From Streptomyces inhibens (lineage in GTDB: Bacteria; Actinomycetota; Actinomycetes; Streptomycetales; Streptomycetaceae): 40,170 nt of DNA. A model generated the notes under the pieces. The model ran no database searches, was not told the origin of the DNA, and was given only the letters and a program-made list of their open reading frames with translations. The translations under genes and the position numbers were made by a program. The stretch covers positions 1-40,170 of the forward strand of contig NZ_QUAC01000019.1 in assembly GCF_003389455.1 (NCBI RefSeq). The letters run 5' to 3'. This document shows positions 15,311 to 25,105 of this stretch, piece by piece. The stretch's first letter is position 1. The number at the start of each line of letters is the position of its first letter.

Positions 15311-16569
15311 CCACCGCACGGCTGCTCGTCACCGGCGGCCGGGTCCTCAGCATGGACCCGGCCCTCGGCGAACTTCCCGTCGCCGACGTCCTGGTGGAGG
15401 ACGGCCGGATCACCGACGTACGGCAGGACCTCGACGCCACCGGTGTGTACGAGCGGATCGACGCGCACGGATGCCTCGTCCTCCCCGGCTTCATCGACAC
15501 CCACCGGCACATGTGGCAGGCCGCACTGCGCGGCAGCGGCGCCGACCAGACCCTCGACCAGTACTTCGCGACCGTGCTGCACTCCCTGGCACCCCGGCTC
15601 ACCGCCGACGATCTGCACCTGGGAAATCTGCTGAGCGCATTGGGCGCCCTGGACGCGGGGGTGACCACCGTCCAGGACATCTCCAACATCGCCAAGCCGA
15701 CCGAGGAGCACACCGACGCCCTGCTCGACGCGCTCACCGACTCGGGACTGCGCAGCGTCTTCGCCTACGGACACGGCACCGCGCAGGACGCCCGGCGGGT
15801 GCGCACCCGCCGGCTGCACGCCAAGGACGCCCTGGTGACCATGGCCCTCAACGCCGAGGCCGGCGGTGACGAGACCATCCGGCGCAACGGGGACCTGGCC
15901 CGCGAACTGGAGCTGCCGACCGCCCTGCACGTCAGAGGCGGCAGACCGGTCTCCCGGCTGCGCCGCCTCGGCGTACTGCGCCCCGGCACGGTGTTCATCC
16001 ACGGCACCGGGCTGGAAGCCGGCGAGCTGGAGATGGTCCGCGACAGCGGAGGGGCCCTGTCCATCGCGCCCGCCATCGAGATGACCATGGGCCACGGGCT
16101 GCCCCCGTTCGCCGCGGCGGCGGCCGCCGGATTGCGGCCCAGCCTCAGCGTGGACGTCGAAGTCGCCGCGCCGAGCGATATGTTCACGCAGATGCGGGCC
16201 GCCTTCCAGGTCGGGCGCTTCGCCGCGCTGCAAGGCCATGCGGGCCCCGGCGCGCCCCTGCTCACGGCACGGGAGGTGCTGGAGTTCGCGACCATCGGCG
16301 GCGCCGAGGCCCTCGGGATGGCGGACCGCACCGGCTCCCTCACCCCGGGCAAGCAGGCCGATCTGATCGTGCTGCGGACCGACCGCCCCGGCGTGGCACC
16401 GCTGCACGACGCCACCGGGGCCGTCGTGTCGGCGATGGACCGCGCCGACGTCGACACCGTGCTCGTCGCGGGCCGGATCGTCAAACGCGCCGGGCGGCTG
16501 CTGTACGCCGGCCTTCCCCGGCTGCTGGCGCGGGCGGAGGAGGTGCGCGAGCGGCTGGCCGGCCGCTGA
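15307..16569 (+). CDS. Amidohydrolase-superfamily deaminase/hydrolase
   Basis: 420 residues. ATG at 15307 overlaps the preceding stop. The N-terminal beta-sandwich start (LLVTGGRVLSMDP) and the metal site GFIDTHRHMW with H66 and H68 match the cytosine-deaminase/AtzA-type branch. Later ligands are suggested by TALHVRGGRP, VFIHGTGLEAGEL and SLSVDVEVAAPSDMF (Asp at the end of strand 8). The C-terminal GSLTPGKQADLIVL closes the composite domain. It would hydrolyse a C-N bond in a cyclic amide, amidine or aminated ring. The strand-5 histidine context is less canonical (HVRGG instead of HxHxAE), so the exact chemistry may differ. It is the last gene of the operon, converging 9 bases from the MarR gene. 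Confidence 0.88.
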   Translation: MTTARLLVTGGRVLSMDPALGELPVADVLVEDGRITDVRQDLDATGVYERIDAHGCLVLPGFIDTHRHMWQAALRGSGADQTLDQYFATVLHSLAPRLTADDLHLGNLLSALGALDAGVTTVQDISNIAKPTEEHTDALLDALTDSGLRSVFAYGHGTAQDARRVRTRRLHAKDALVTMALNAEAGGDETIRRNGDLARELELPTALHVRGGRPVSRLRRLGVLRPGTVFIHGTGLEAGELEMVRDSGGALSIAPAIEMTMGHGLPPFAAAAAAGLRPSLSVDVEVAAPSDMFTQMRAAFQVGRFAALQGHAGPGAPLLTAREVLEFATIGGAEALGMADRTGSLTPGKQADLIVLRTDRPGVAPLHDATGAVVSAMDRADVDTVLVAGRIVKRAGRLLYAGLPRLLARAEEVRERLAGR

Positions 16570-16578
16570 AGCGCGGCG

Positions 16579-17088
16579 TCAGCGGCGGATCAGCACGCCC
16601 TCCTCGATGGCGGCGAGCGCGATCCGCAGCTGTTCGCTGAGGACCTTCGCGGTGCGCTCCGGAATGCGGTCGACGAGCCGGGCATGCACGGCTGTCGTGG
16701 CGCGCACCGCCGCCTCGGCGGTCTCCACACCGCTCGGCGTGAGCTGCACCCAGCTGCTGCGGGCGTCGTCCTCGGCCGCCTCGCGGGTGACATAGCCGGC
16801 GGCCACCAGGCGTTTGACGACATTGCTGGTGCCGCCGGAGGAGAGCAGGAGGGCGTGCGTGAGGTCGGTGGGCTTGAGACGGTAGGGGGCGCCGACGCGC
16901 CGAAGGGTGGCGAGCACGCCGTACTCGGCCTGGGTCAGCCCCAGCTTCTCCAGCTCGACCCCGGCCGCAACATCGAAGGCCGAAACCAACAGGGCGCTGC
17001 GCTTGGCGAGTTCCAGGGGTAGACCGGCGATTTCGGGCAGCTCGTTCCCCCATGCCGAGATGATCTCGTCTACGTGGTCAGGCTCCAC
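16579..17088 (-). CDS. MarR-family transcriptional regulator
   Basis: 169 residues from the GTG at 17088, chosen because AGGGAAGG lies about 10 bases upstream and the upstream in-frame residues do not look like protein. The winged-helix core is LTQAEYGVLATLRR, then LKPTDLTHALLLSSGGTSNVVKRLVAAGYVTRE (read across residues ~72-105), with the wing DDARSSWVQLTPSG. Flanking helices would form the dimer interface. The gene is convergent with the biosynthetic operon, which fits a local pathway regulator responding to a small ligand. Its targets are not proven. The palindrome at 17115-17123 may be autoregulatory, and the flavoprotein operator at 8626-8660 has a MarR-like form. Confidence 0.9.
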   Translation of the reverse strand: MEPDHVDEIISAWGNELPEIAGLPLELAKRSALLVSAFDVAAGVELEKLGLTQAEYGVLATLRRVGAPYRLKPTDLTHALLLSSGGTSNVVKRLVAAGYVTREAAEDDARSSWVQLTPSGVETAEAAVRATTAVHARLVDRIPERTAKVLSEQLRIALAAIEEGVLIRR

Positions 17089-17114
17089 TGTGATCCGCCT
17101 TCCCTCTGCCCGAT

Positions 17115-17133
17115 AACTCAGTTCAAAGATATC
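17115..17133. promoter_or_regulatory. Candidate operator of the MarR gene
   Basis: AACTCAGTT (17115-17123), a perfect 9-bp palindrome, and GATATC (17128-17133) sit in an AT-rich patch 27-45 bases upstream of the MarR GTG, where a core promoter would be expected. Autoregulation is common in this family; the site assignment is tentative. Confidence 0.35.
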
Positions 17134-17224
17134 CCACCGTCCGGTCGGTAGCGTTCTGACCTGGGGAGACCTTGTGGTCGTCAGACGCGGACCCGGTGAA
17201 AGCCACCGGGCGGCGCCTGAGTTC

Positions 17225-17773
17225 TCATGCTCCGGTGGAACCGTCGATCCGCTCACGCAGCAGATCCGCATGACCGTTGTGCCGGGCGTACTCGGCGATC
17301 ATGTCCACCATGATGGAGCGCAGTGAGACCGGTTCGCCGGTTCTCAGCCGGATCCCCGTCGCGTCCAGCGACTCCGCGGCGGCCGTGATCTGCCGGGACC
17401 GCTCGCTCTCCGCCCGCCAGACGGCGAAGTCCTCGTCCACATCACCGTCCACGAACTCGAAGTCCTGGTCGGGATCCTCGTCGGAGTAGTAGAGCAAGGG
17501 CAGGTCCTCGCCGGCGAACTGGATACGGAACCACCAGCGCTCGACACCGGCCAAGTGCCGCACCAGACCGTGCAGGGAAAGCGCGGAGGGCGGCACCGCG
17601 CGTTCGGACAGCCGGTCCGACGGCACGCCCGTGCACTTGAGCTCGAACGTCGCCCGGTGCCAGTCCAGGGCCGCAGTCAGCGTCTCCCGTTCGCCGCCAA
17701 CGGCAGGCGCCGCGCTGCGGGTGTCGCTCGTCAATCGTGGTCCGAAATGCCGGGGAACGGCTCGGTCGGTCAT
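17225..17773 (-). CDS. DinB/DUF664-family protein
   Basis: 182 residues. ATG at 17773 with GGGAGCAGACG immediately upstream. It shows the four-helix DinB pattern: GERETLTAALDWHRATFELKC, the first metal-binding helix LHGLVRHLAGVERWWF, and the last helix MIAEYARHNGHADLLRERI with two or three histidines. These histidines form the metal site shared by DinB and mycothiol-dependent enzymes. In actinobacteria this family includes mycothiol transferases and maleylpyruvate-isomerase-like proteins, so a thiol-transfer or detoxification role is possible but not shown. It is divergent from the adjacent MDR oxidoreductase, sharing a 144-bp promoter region. Confidence 0.88.
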   Translation of the reverse strand: MTDRAVPRHFGPRLTSDTRSAAPAVGGERETLTAALDWHRATFELKCTGVPSDRLSERAVPPSALSLHGLVRHLAGVERWWFRIQFAGEDLPLLYYSDEDPDQDFEFVDGDVDEDFAVWRAESERSRQITAAAESLDATGIRLRTGEPVSLRSIMVDMIAEYARHNGHADLLRERIDGSTGA

Positions 17774-17917
17774 CGTCTGCTCCCAGATCGTGGATGGACT
17801 CGGCCGAGTCTGGCAGGCACCACTGACAACCGCCGTGCGTGCAGGAATGTTCCGGGTCCGGCGGGCGCTGCTTCCGTACACAGGAATGGCACGCCGCACA
17901 CAAGAGGAGAGCAGTGC

Positions 17918-18925
17918 ATGACCGGCGCCGTGCAGGAGTGGCAGTTGTTCGCGCGCCCCGTGGGACGCCCTGTGCCGGGAGACTTCCGGCTCGTGGAGCG
18001 GGAACTGCCACCACCGGCCGACGGTGAGGTGTCGGTCCGCAACACCTACCTCTCGGTGGACCCGTATATGCGCGCCCTGATGGGCACCACGGAGTCCGGG
18101 GACCTGGCATACGGGCTGGGCCGGCCGATGACGGGCGGAGCGGTCGGTGAGGTGGTCGAGTCGCGGGCGGCCGGACTGTCCCCCGGGGACCTGGTGCTCA
18201 GCGATCTCGGATGGCGAACCGGCGCCGTCGCACCGGCCGCACGCTTCACCGCGTTACGGCGGGTCGAGGGCGTACCGGACTCCGCGTTCCTCGGTGTGCT
18301 CGGCATGCCCGGTCTAAGCGCCTACGCCGGGCTGACCGAGATCGCGAAGCTGCGCGAAGGAGAGACGGTGTTCGTCTCCGGCGCCGCCGGTGCGGTGGGC
18401 AGTCTGGCCGGACAGATCGCGCGGCTGCGCGGGGCGAAGACGGTGATCGGCAGCGCCGGATCCGAGGAGAAGGTGGCGTACCTGACCGGCGAACTCGGCT
18501 TCACCGCCGCCTTCAACTACAAGACCGGCGAGGTGCGCAAGCTGCTCGCCGAGGCCGCCCCGGCCGGTATCGACGTGTACTTCGACAACGTCGGCGGGGA
18601 CCACCTGGAGGCCGCCATCGATGCGCTGACCGTGGACGGCAGGGCCGCACTGTGCGGAGCGATTTCCGGATACCACGCCACCGAACCCCCGCCGGGGCCG
18701 CGCAACATGATCGAGCTGGTCAAGAAGCGGCTCACCCTGCGCGGGTTCGAGGTGGGCGATCATGCGGGGCTCCAGCCGCGCTTCGCCGACGAGATGGGCG
18801 GCTGGCTGGCCGAAGGGAAGCTCACCTTCCGGGAGACCGTCGAGGACGGCATCGGCAGCGCGGTGACGGCATTCCTCGGACTGATGGACGGCCGGAACAC
18901 CGGGAAGATGGTGGTGCGCATCTGA
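17918..18925 (+). CDS. NADP-dependent MDR oxidoreductase (CurA/leukotriene B4 dehydrogenase-like)
   Basis: 335 residues. ATG at 17918, with AAGAGGAGA about 8 bases upstream. The early motif TYLSVDPYMRALM is diagnostic of the prostaglandin reductase/CurA branch of zinc-free medium-chain reductases. The nucleotide-binding motif is VFVSGAAGAVGSLAGQ (~148-163), and IDVYFDNVGGDHLEAAI is the usual following strand. NMIELVKKRLTLRGFEVGD and the C-terminal GRNTGKMVVRI are also typical. It should reduce the C=C bond of alpha,beta-unsaturated ketones or aldehydes with NADPH in the cytosol. It is transcribed alone; a large hairpin lies ~125 bases past its stop. Confidence 0.92.
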   Translation: MTGAVQEWQLFARPVGRPVPGDFRLVERELPPPADGEVSVRNTYLSVDPYMRALMGTTESGDLAYGLGRPMTGGAVGEVVESRAAGLSPGDLVLSDLGWRTGAVAPAARFTALRRVEGVPDSAFLGVLGMPGLSAYAGLTEIAKLREGETVFVSGAAGAVGSLAGQIARLRGAKTVIGSAGSEEKVAYLTGELGFTAAFNYKTGEVRKLLAEAAPAGIDVYFDNVGGDHLEAAIDALTVDGRAALCGAISGYHATEPPPGPRNMIELVKKRLTLRGFEVGDHAGLQPRFADEMGGWLAEGKLTFRETVEDGIGSAVTAFLGLMDGRNTGKMVVRI

Positions 18926-19293
18926 CGGGCGTCCACGACTCGGAGCGTTGGCCCAGCGGGGGCGGAGGAGAAGCCGGAGAGCCGGCGGATGAGGGCCGCT
19001 GAGGCGCCAGTTGGCCACGAGTGGACCACCTGAAACCTCAAGTTCGAGCGTACCGGCCCGACTTCACTCATTCGGGCTAGGTCGGGCCGTACGCCGTTTC
19101 CGGCTCCGCCGGCGTGATCATGATGCCCTCGCGAGGGGTTGGGGCCGGCGGCCGAGGAAGCTGTGCCGCACCGATGGCGGGGGGAAGTCCTGGTGACTCC
19201 GCCCTGGGTTGCCAGTGGTGCAGGGCCAGGTCAGGTCCCAGCGCGCGAACCCAGGACAGAAGCTCTGGGTAGGACGAGCACAGGGTAAGGGCC
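18926..19293. other. 368-bp gap between the MDR gene and the urease operon
   Basis: No supported gene. A 72-codon minus-strand frame (19077-19295) exists but has no recognisable domain or ribosome binding site. The region contains the hairpin at 19049-19093, and the urease promoter must lie in its right part, although no convincing -35/-10 pair stands out. Confidence 0.5.
19049..19093. terminator. Long stem-loop, probable terminator of the MDR gene
   Basis: CGTACCGGCCCGAC (19049-19062) pairs with GTCGGGCCGTACG (19081-19093): 13 base pairs with a single bulged C and an 18-base loop. A competing shorter stem inside it (GCCCGA/TCGGGC, right arm 19072-19077) could form instead. There is no T-tract. 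Confidence 0.5.
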
Positions 19294-19986
19294 ATGCACC
19301 TGACTCCACATGAACAAGAGCGCCTGATGATTCATCTGGCGGCGGACGTCGCCGAGAAACGTCGGGCCCGGGGGGTGCGGCTCAACTACCCTGAAACCGT
19401 GGCGCTGTTGACCGTGCATGTTCTTGAGGGCGCCCGGGACGGCCGCACCGTCGCCGACCTCATGTCGTCCGGGCGCAAGGTACTTGCCCGGGAGGAGGTC
19501 ATGGAGGGCATCCCCGAGATGATCAAGAACGTACAGGTGGAGGCCACGTTCCCCGACGGCACGAAGCTGGTCACCATCCACCAACCCTTCCCGGAGGCGG
19601 GCAAGGACGAACAGCCGCTCGTCTCCCCGGGGAAGGTTGATTACTCCACGGAGCCGGAAGACGAGTTCGTGCCCTTCAACGAGGGTCGCGACGTCACGTG
19701 CCTGGCCGTCAGCAATCCGACCGACCGTCCCATCCAGGTCGGTTCCCACTACCACTTCGCCGAGGCCAACGCCGGGCTGGAGTTCTGTCGTGAGGCCGCG
19801 TGGGGCAAGCGCCTGCATGTCCCTGCCGGCAGCTCCGTACGCTTCGAGCCCAACATCACCGAAGACGTCGAGCTCGTACCCATCGAGGGCAGACGATTGG
19901 TCTACGGTCTGCGCGGCCAGGCCGGCGGCCCGCTCGACAGCGCCGAGAGCCCGTCCGACGCGGCCGGGGGTGAGCTCAATGACTGA
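19294..19986 (+). CDS. ureAB: Urease subunit gamma/beta fusion
   Basis: 230 residues. Residues ~1-100 are the gamma subunit ([20 protein letters not shown] at the start, [20 protein letters not shown] at its end). After a ~25-residue linker the beta subunit follows: [34 protein letters not shown] in pieces, then [14 protein letters not shown] and [15 protein letters not shown]. The fused gamma-beta polypeptide is found in Helicobacter (UreA) and in one class of actinobacterial ureases. It forms the structural trimeric frame around UreC. It is the first gene of the urease operon and overlaps ureC by 8 bases. Confidence 0.95.
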   Translation: MHLTPHEQERLMIHLAADVAEKRRARGVRLNYPETVALLTVHVLEGARDGRTVADLMSSGRKVLAREEVMEGIPEMIKNVQVEATFPDGTKLVTIHQPFPEAGKDEQPLVSPGKVDYSTEPEDEFVPFNEGRDVTCLAVSNPTDRPIQVGSHYHFAEANAGLEFCREAAWGKRLHVPAGSSVRFEPNITEDVELVPIEGRRLVYGLRGQAGGPLDSAESPSDAAGGELND

Positions 19987-21940
19987 GTGCCCCGAATGCC
20001 CCGAGCCCCCCAAGCCCTCCGACCCCCTGACCCGCGCCGAGTACGCCGACCGGTTCGGCCCGACGACCCGTGACCGTATCCGCCTCGCCGACACAGAGCT
20101 GCGGATCGAGATCGAGGACGACTGGGCGGGCGGCCCCGGGCGCAGCGGGAACGAGATGGTCTTCGGCGGCGGCAAGGTGATCCGTGAGTCGATGGGGCAG
20201 TCCATCGCGCCGCGCGACCCGGGCGGCCCCGACGAGACCGAGAGCCTTGACGAGCCCGGGGGCGCCGACGAGTCCGGTGACTCCGGCGAGTCCGGCGGCA
20301 GCGATGTCGTGGAGCCGCCCGACACCGTGATCACCGGCGTCGTCATCCTGGACCACTGGGGCATCGTCAAGGCCGATGTCGCCATCCGCGACGGCCATAT
20401 CGCCGCGCTCGGCAAGGCGTACAACGACGAGACCATGGACCGCCTCCACGACGGGCCCAGGATCGCGCTGTACGACGGCCGTCCGATCCCCACGGATTTC
20501 GTCATCGGTCCCGATACCGAGGTCATCGCCGGCAACGGGAAGATCCTCACCGCCGGCGGGGTCGATACGCACGTCCACTTCATCTGCCCCGAGCAGGTCG
20601 GCGAGGCGCTGTCCGCGGGCGTCACCACGCTCATCGGCGGCGGTACGGGACCGGCGGAGGGCAGCACCGCCACCACGGTCACGCCCGGCTCCTGGCACAT
20701 CGCCCGCACCTTCGAGGCGCTGGACGCCTTCCCGGTGAACATCGGGCTGCTCGGCAAGGGCGCCACCATGTCGGAGAAGTCCATGTACGACCAGGTGGAC
20801 GCGGGCGTCATCGGCTTCAAGATCCACGAGGACTGGGGTGCCACTCCGGCCGTCCTCAAGAAGTGTCTGGAGGTCTGCCGTCAGACGGGCGTCCAGCTCG
20901 CACTCCATGCCGACTCGTTGAACGAGGCGGGCTTTGTCGACGACACCATTGCGGCCATCGACGGCCGCTCCATCCACGTCTTCCACGTCGAAGGCGCGGG
21001 CGGCGGCCACGCCCCCGACATGATCAAGATGGTGAGCGAGCCGAATGTACTGCCCGCCTCCACCAATCCCACCCGGCCGCTGACCATCAACACGGTCAAG
21101 GAGCACTTCGACATGGTGATGGTCTGCCATCACCTCAACCCGAAGATCAAGGAGGACCTGGCCTTCGCGGACTCCCGGATCCGGCCCTCCACGATGGCCG
21201 CCGAGGACATCCTGCACGACCTCGGCGCCATCTCGATCATGTCGTCGGACGCCCAGGCCATGGGCCGCATCGGCGAGATGATCACGCGCACCTGGCAGAC
21301 CGCGCACGTCATGAAGGTGCGCCGGGGCTTCCTGGAGGGCGACAAGCTGCCCGAAGGTGAACGGCCGACGGGTGACAAGGGAGCCGATAACAAGCGCGCC
21401 CGGCGGTACGTCGCGAAGTACACCATCAACCCGGCGATCGCCCAGGGCATCGATGCAGTGGTCGGATCCGTGGAGATCGACAAGCTGGCCGACCTGGTGC
21501 TGTGGGAGCCGAAGTTCTTCGGGGTCAAGCCGCACATGGTCATCAAGGGCGGACAGATCGCGTACGCGCAGGTGGGAGACGCCAACGCGTCCATCCCCAC
21601 CCCGCAGCCGGTCCTGCCCCGCGCCATGTGGGGTGCCACGGGGCTGGCGCCCCGCTCCACCTCGTACAACTTTGTCACCGAGCGCGCCATCGATGGCGGG
21701 TTGTCCGAACGGCTCGCGCTGGGCAAGCAGTTCAAGGCCATCAGTTGCACACGTGACGTCGGCAAGGCAGACATGAAGGAGAACAGCGCCACTCCGGACG
21801 TCCGGATCGACCCCGACACCTTCGAGGTGATTGCCGGGGGCGAGAAGGTGGAGGACGTGTCTACGTGGGTCGAAGACCAGCTCGTCGAGCGGAACTATCC
21901 CCGTGAACTCCCCATGGCGCAGCGGTACTTCCTCTTCTGA
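19979..21940 (+). CDS. ureC: Urease catalytic subunit alpha, with acidic insertion
   Basis: 653 residues, about 80 longer than the usual ~570. All metal and catalytic residues are visible: H198 and H200 (THVHF), the lysine that becomes carbamylated K281 with H283 (FKIHEDWG), H310, H336 in [13 protein letters not shown], the flap Cys383-His384 (VCHHL) and D424 (SSDAQAMGR). It should hydrolyse urea to ammonia and carbamate with two nickel ions. The extra length lies mainly in an acidic Gly/Ser/Glu-rich segment at ~80-105 between [13 protein letters not shown] and [11 protein letters not shown], plus smaller insertions near 150-165 and after the active-site aspartate. The segment usually PQQ after HIHF is PEQ here. 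It is an unusual but apparently complete urease. Confidence 0.95.
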   Translation: MTECPECPEPPKPSDPLTRAEYADRFGPTTRDRIRLADTELRIEIEDDWAGGPGRSGNEMVFGGGKVIRESMGQSIAPRDPGGPDETESLDEPGGADESGDSGESGGSDVVEPPDTVITGVVILDHWGIVKADVAIRDGHIAALGKAYNDETMDRLHDGPRIALYDGRPIPTDFVIGPDTEVIAGNGKILTAGGVDTHVHFICPEQVGEALSAGVTTLIGGGTGPAEGSTATTVTPGSWHIARTFEALDAFPVNIGLLGKGATMSEKSMYDQVDAGVIGFKIHEDWGATPAVLKKCLEVCRQTGVQLALHADSLNEAGFVDDTIAAIDGRSIHVFHVEGAGGGHAPDMIKMVSEPNVLPASTNPTRPLTINTVKEHFDMVMVCHHLNPKIKEDLAFADSRIRPSTMAAEDILHDLGAISIMSSDAQAMGRIGEMITRTWQTAHVMKVRRGFLEGDKLPEGERPTGDKGADNKRARRYVAKYTINPAIAQGIDAVVGSVEIDKLADLVLWEPKFFGVKPHMVIKGGQIAYAQVGDANASIPTPQPVLPRAMWGATGLAPRSTSYNFVTERAIDGGLSERLALGKQFKAISCTRDVGKADMKENSATPDVRIDPDTFEVIAGGEKVEDVSTWVEDQLVERNYPRELPMAQRYFLF

Positions 21941-22001
21941 GATCTTGAACCGAGGGCCGCGGAGCGACCCGGGCGGCGAGCTGGGAAAGGTGAGCCCGAC
22001 G

Positions 22002-22025
22002 ATGAGGAAAGGTGACCTTGGATGA
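22002..22025 (+). CDS. Seven-codon leader ORF coupled to ureF
   Basis: ATG AGG AAA GGT GAC CTT GGA TGA encodes MRKGDLG. Its stop overlaps the ureF start as ATGA. GGGAAAGG lies 12-19 bases upstream of its ATG, and the AGGAAAGG inside it doubles as the ureF ribosome binding site, so the two sites form an imperfect direct repeat. It could couple ureF translation to ribosomes leaving ureC, or be fortuitous. Confidence 0.35.
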   Translation: MRKGDLG

Positions 22026-22696
22026 GTCGCGCCGCGCTGTTCGTCCTGGCCGACGGCCGGTTCCCCGCCGGAGGGCACGCGCACTCCGGTGGAGCCGAAC
22101 CGGCCGTGGCCGCGGGCCGTATCAAGGATGCGGACTCGCTGCGGGAGTTCTGCCGGGGGCGGCTGCACACCGTGGGCCTGGTCGCGGCGGCGCTGGCCGC
22201 CGCGGCCGCCGCGGGCCACGATCCGGTGGCGCTGGACGAGGCCGCTGACGTCCGTACTCCGGTGCCGGCCCTGCGGACCACCGCCCGCAAGCTGGGGCGG
22301 CAGATGATGCGGGCTGCCCGCGCGACCTGGCCGTCGGCCGAGCTGGATGCGCTGGCCGCGGCCCGGCCGCGGGGCGCGCACCAGCCGGTGGTGCTGGGCC
22401 TGGCCGCGCGGTCGGCCGGGCTGGCGCCACTGGATGCCGCATATGCGGTGGCGTACGAAACCGTCAGCGGGCCGGCCACGGCGGCGGTCCGGCTGCTGAG
22501 CCTGGACCCGTTCGACGCCACCGCCGTCCTCGCCCGCCTCGCCCCCGGCCTCGACCGGACCGCCGCGGCGGCCACCGCGGCCGCCGCACGCATCCCCGAG
22601 GAGGGGATCGACGCACTGCCCGCCGCCTCCGCGCCGCTGCTGGACATCACCGCGCAGCAGCACGCCGCCTGGCCCGTACGCCTCTTTGCCTCCTGA
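22022..22696 (+). CDS. ureF: Urease accessory protein UreF
   Basis: 224 residues, all-helical and Ala-rich. The UreF hallmark ALFVLADGRFPAGGHAHSGGAE occupies the N-terminus (usual form: LxLxDSxFPxGGFxHSxGLE). Later segments GAHQPVVLGLAARSAG and AYAVAYETVSGPATAAVRLL match the helices that bind UreD and recruit UreG. It acts as a GTPase-modulating scaffold for loading nickel into the UreABC apoenzyme. It lies 81 bases after ureC and 39 bases before ureG. Confidence 0.92.
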   Translation: MSRAALFVLADGRFPAGGHAHSGGAEPAVAAGRIKDADSLREFCRGRLHTVGLVAAALAAAAAAGHDPVALDEAADVRTPVPALRTTARKLGRQMMRAARATWPSAELDALAAARPRGAHQPVVLGLAARSAGLAPLDAAYAVAYETVSGPATAAVRLLSLDPFDATAVLARLAPGLDRTAAAATAAAARIPEEGIDALPAASAPLLDITAQQHAAWPVRLFAS

Positions 22697-22735
22697 CCAC
22701 CACGCCACGACACACGACGAAAGACCGGAGTCCGT

Positions 22736-23427
<692 letters not shown>

Positions 23428-23431
<4 letters not shown>

Positions 23432-24237
23432 CCCTCGCGACCCCGGAAGCCGTGCCGGCCCCTCGACGGACTGCCGTAGGCGTGCGTGCCACCGCTCGCA
23501 TCCAGGCAGCCGTCAGGGGCGGCACCACCACGCTGCCCGTCCTGGACGGCGACGGGCCCTTCGAACTACGGCGGCTGCGCTCACGCGGGACCGAGGCGCG
23601 GGTGTGCGTCGTCGGCGCCATGAGTGCCCCCCTCGGCGGCGACCGGCTGCGGATCGAAGCCGCCGCCGAGCAGGGCGCGGCGCTGCACATCACCTCTGCC
23701 GCCGCGACCCTCGCCCTGCGGGGCCGGACCTCCGAGCACGCCACCTACGACGTGCGGCTGACCGTAGGAGAGCAGGCGCAGCTCCACTGGCTCCCCAAGC
23801 CGTTGATCTGCGCGGCCGGCAGCCATCTGCGCCAGACCTGGACCGTCGACCTGGCTCCCACCGCACGGCTCGTACTGCGTGAGGAACAGGTCCTTGGACG
23901 CGCCGGTGAGCCGCCGGGCCATGTGGCGAGTCGTCTCACCGTCCGACGCGGTGGGTGCACTCTGCTGGACCAGCAGGCCGCATACGGGCCGGGCGCACCC
24001 GGCTGGGACGGCCCGGCCGTTCTCGCGGGCCACCGCGCGGTCGGGCAGCTCCTGATCGTCGACCCGGCTTTCGAGGAGACGCCCCCCGAAGTCCACCTGC
24101 TGGGCGGCGCTCCGGAAGGCGGCCAGGCCGTGCTGGCTCCGCTTGCCGGCCCTGCCGCGCTGGTCACCGCCGTCGCCCCGGACGGCCTTCGCCTGCGGCA
24201 CCTCCTTGACGCGGCACACCGGCTGCGGCATCGCTGA
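23428..24237 (+). CDS. ureD: Urease accessory protein UreD (UreH)
   Basis: 269 residues. The ATG at 23428 is in an ATGA overlap with ureG. The beta-rich UreD pattern is visible: [27 protein letters not shown] in pieces (usual GGDxLxxxIxxxxGAxxxxTTQAAT), [14 protein letters not shown] and [14 protein letters not shown], the region that lines the nickel tunnel. It serves as the scaffold that docks UreF/UreG onto apo-urease. It is the last gene of the operon; no convincing terminator hairpin was found in the 92 bases before the next gene. Confidence 0.92.
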
Positions 24238-24329
24238 CCATTGCCCGGTGCGTGCGTCACACCCAGGCTCTGTTCGCGATACCGGTAGATGGTCGGGATA
24301 TCGAACGAGACGGTGAAGGGCGAGGGCAC

Positions 24330-25105
24330 ATGGGGCGGCTCGTACCGGCGGTGACGCGGGGGCTGGACATACTTGAACTCTTTCTGCAGCAGGGCGGCGC
24401 GCTCTCCGCGCCCGACATCACCCGCAAGCTCGGACTGCCGCGCGCACCAGCGTGCATGAACTGATCACCACGCTCGTCGCACGCAACTACCTCGTCCCGG
24501 TGCCCGAGCAGCCCGGGCACTACCGGCTCGGGGTGCGTAACTACCAGCTGGGCAGCCGGTACGCCGAGCAGCTCGATCTCGCCGCGGAGGGACAGCAGGT
24601 GGCCCGTACGGTCGCCGAAACGTGCGGCGAGACCGTCCATGTCGCCCTCCTCGAAGGCGCCGATGTCATCTATATCGCCAAGGTGGACAGCAGACACGCG
24701 GCGCGGATGGTCTCGGCCGCGGGGCGGCGGCTGCCCGCGCACTGCACCGCGGTCGGCAAGATGCTGCTGGCTTCGTTGCCGGAGGGCGAGGTGGCGGAAC
24801 TGCTGCCGAAGGAGGGGGAGTTGGCGGCGATGACATCGCACAGTCTCACCTCCGCCGACGCGTTGCGGGCACAGCTCGCCGAGATCCGCGGGCGCGGTGT
24901 GGCGGTGGAGCGGCGGGAGTCGAACCCGGATGTGAGCTGTGTGGCCGCGCCGGTGAGGGACTCCACGGGACGGGTGGTGGCGGCGCTCAGCGTGTCGGTG
25001 CCGATGATCCGCTGGAGTGAGGAACGACGCCTGGAGTGGGAGGAGTTGGCGCTCAAGGGCGCCGCCGATCTGTCCGCGCGGCTCGGGTACCGGGAGCGGG
25101 CATGA
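24330..25105 (+). pseudogene. IclR-family regulator with +2 frameshift
   Basis: The ATG at 24330 starts VPAVTRGLDILELFLQQGGALSAPDITRKLGLPR in pieces, the IclR winged-helix N-terminus, but the frame ends at a TGA at 24462-24464. The rest of the domain (VHELITTLVARNYLV, then HYRLGVRNYQLG and a complete ligand-binding domain with HCTAVGKMLLASLP) continues in another frame to 25105. Removing two bases from the CG run at 24440-24445 restores LPRTSVHELI, the expected sequence, so the lesion is a dinucleotide expansion. Unless this is a sequencing error, the DNA-binding and effector domains are no longer joined. The stop overlaps the SMP-30 gene (ATGA), so it was the first gene of a two-gene operon. 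Confidence 0.85.

Noticed and set aside
16684..17022. Plus-strand frame opposite the MarR gene
   Set aside because: It is the antisense of a clear winged-helix protein with its own ribosome binding site.
19077..19295. Small minus-strand gene before the urease operon
   Set aside because: It has no ribosome binding site or recognisable domain and overlaps the ureAB start and a stem-loop.
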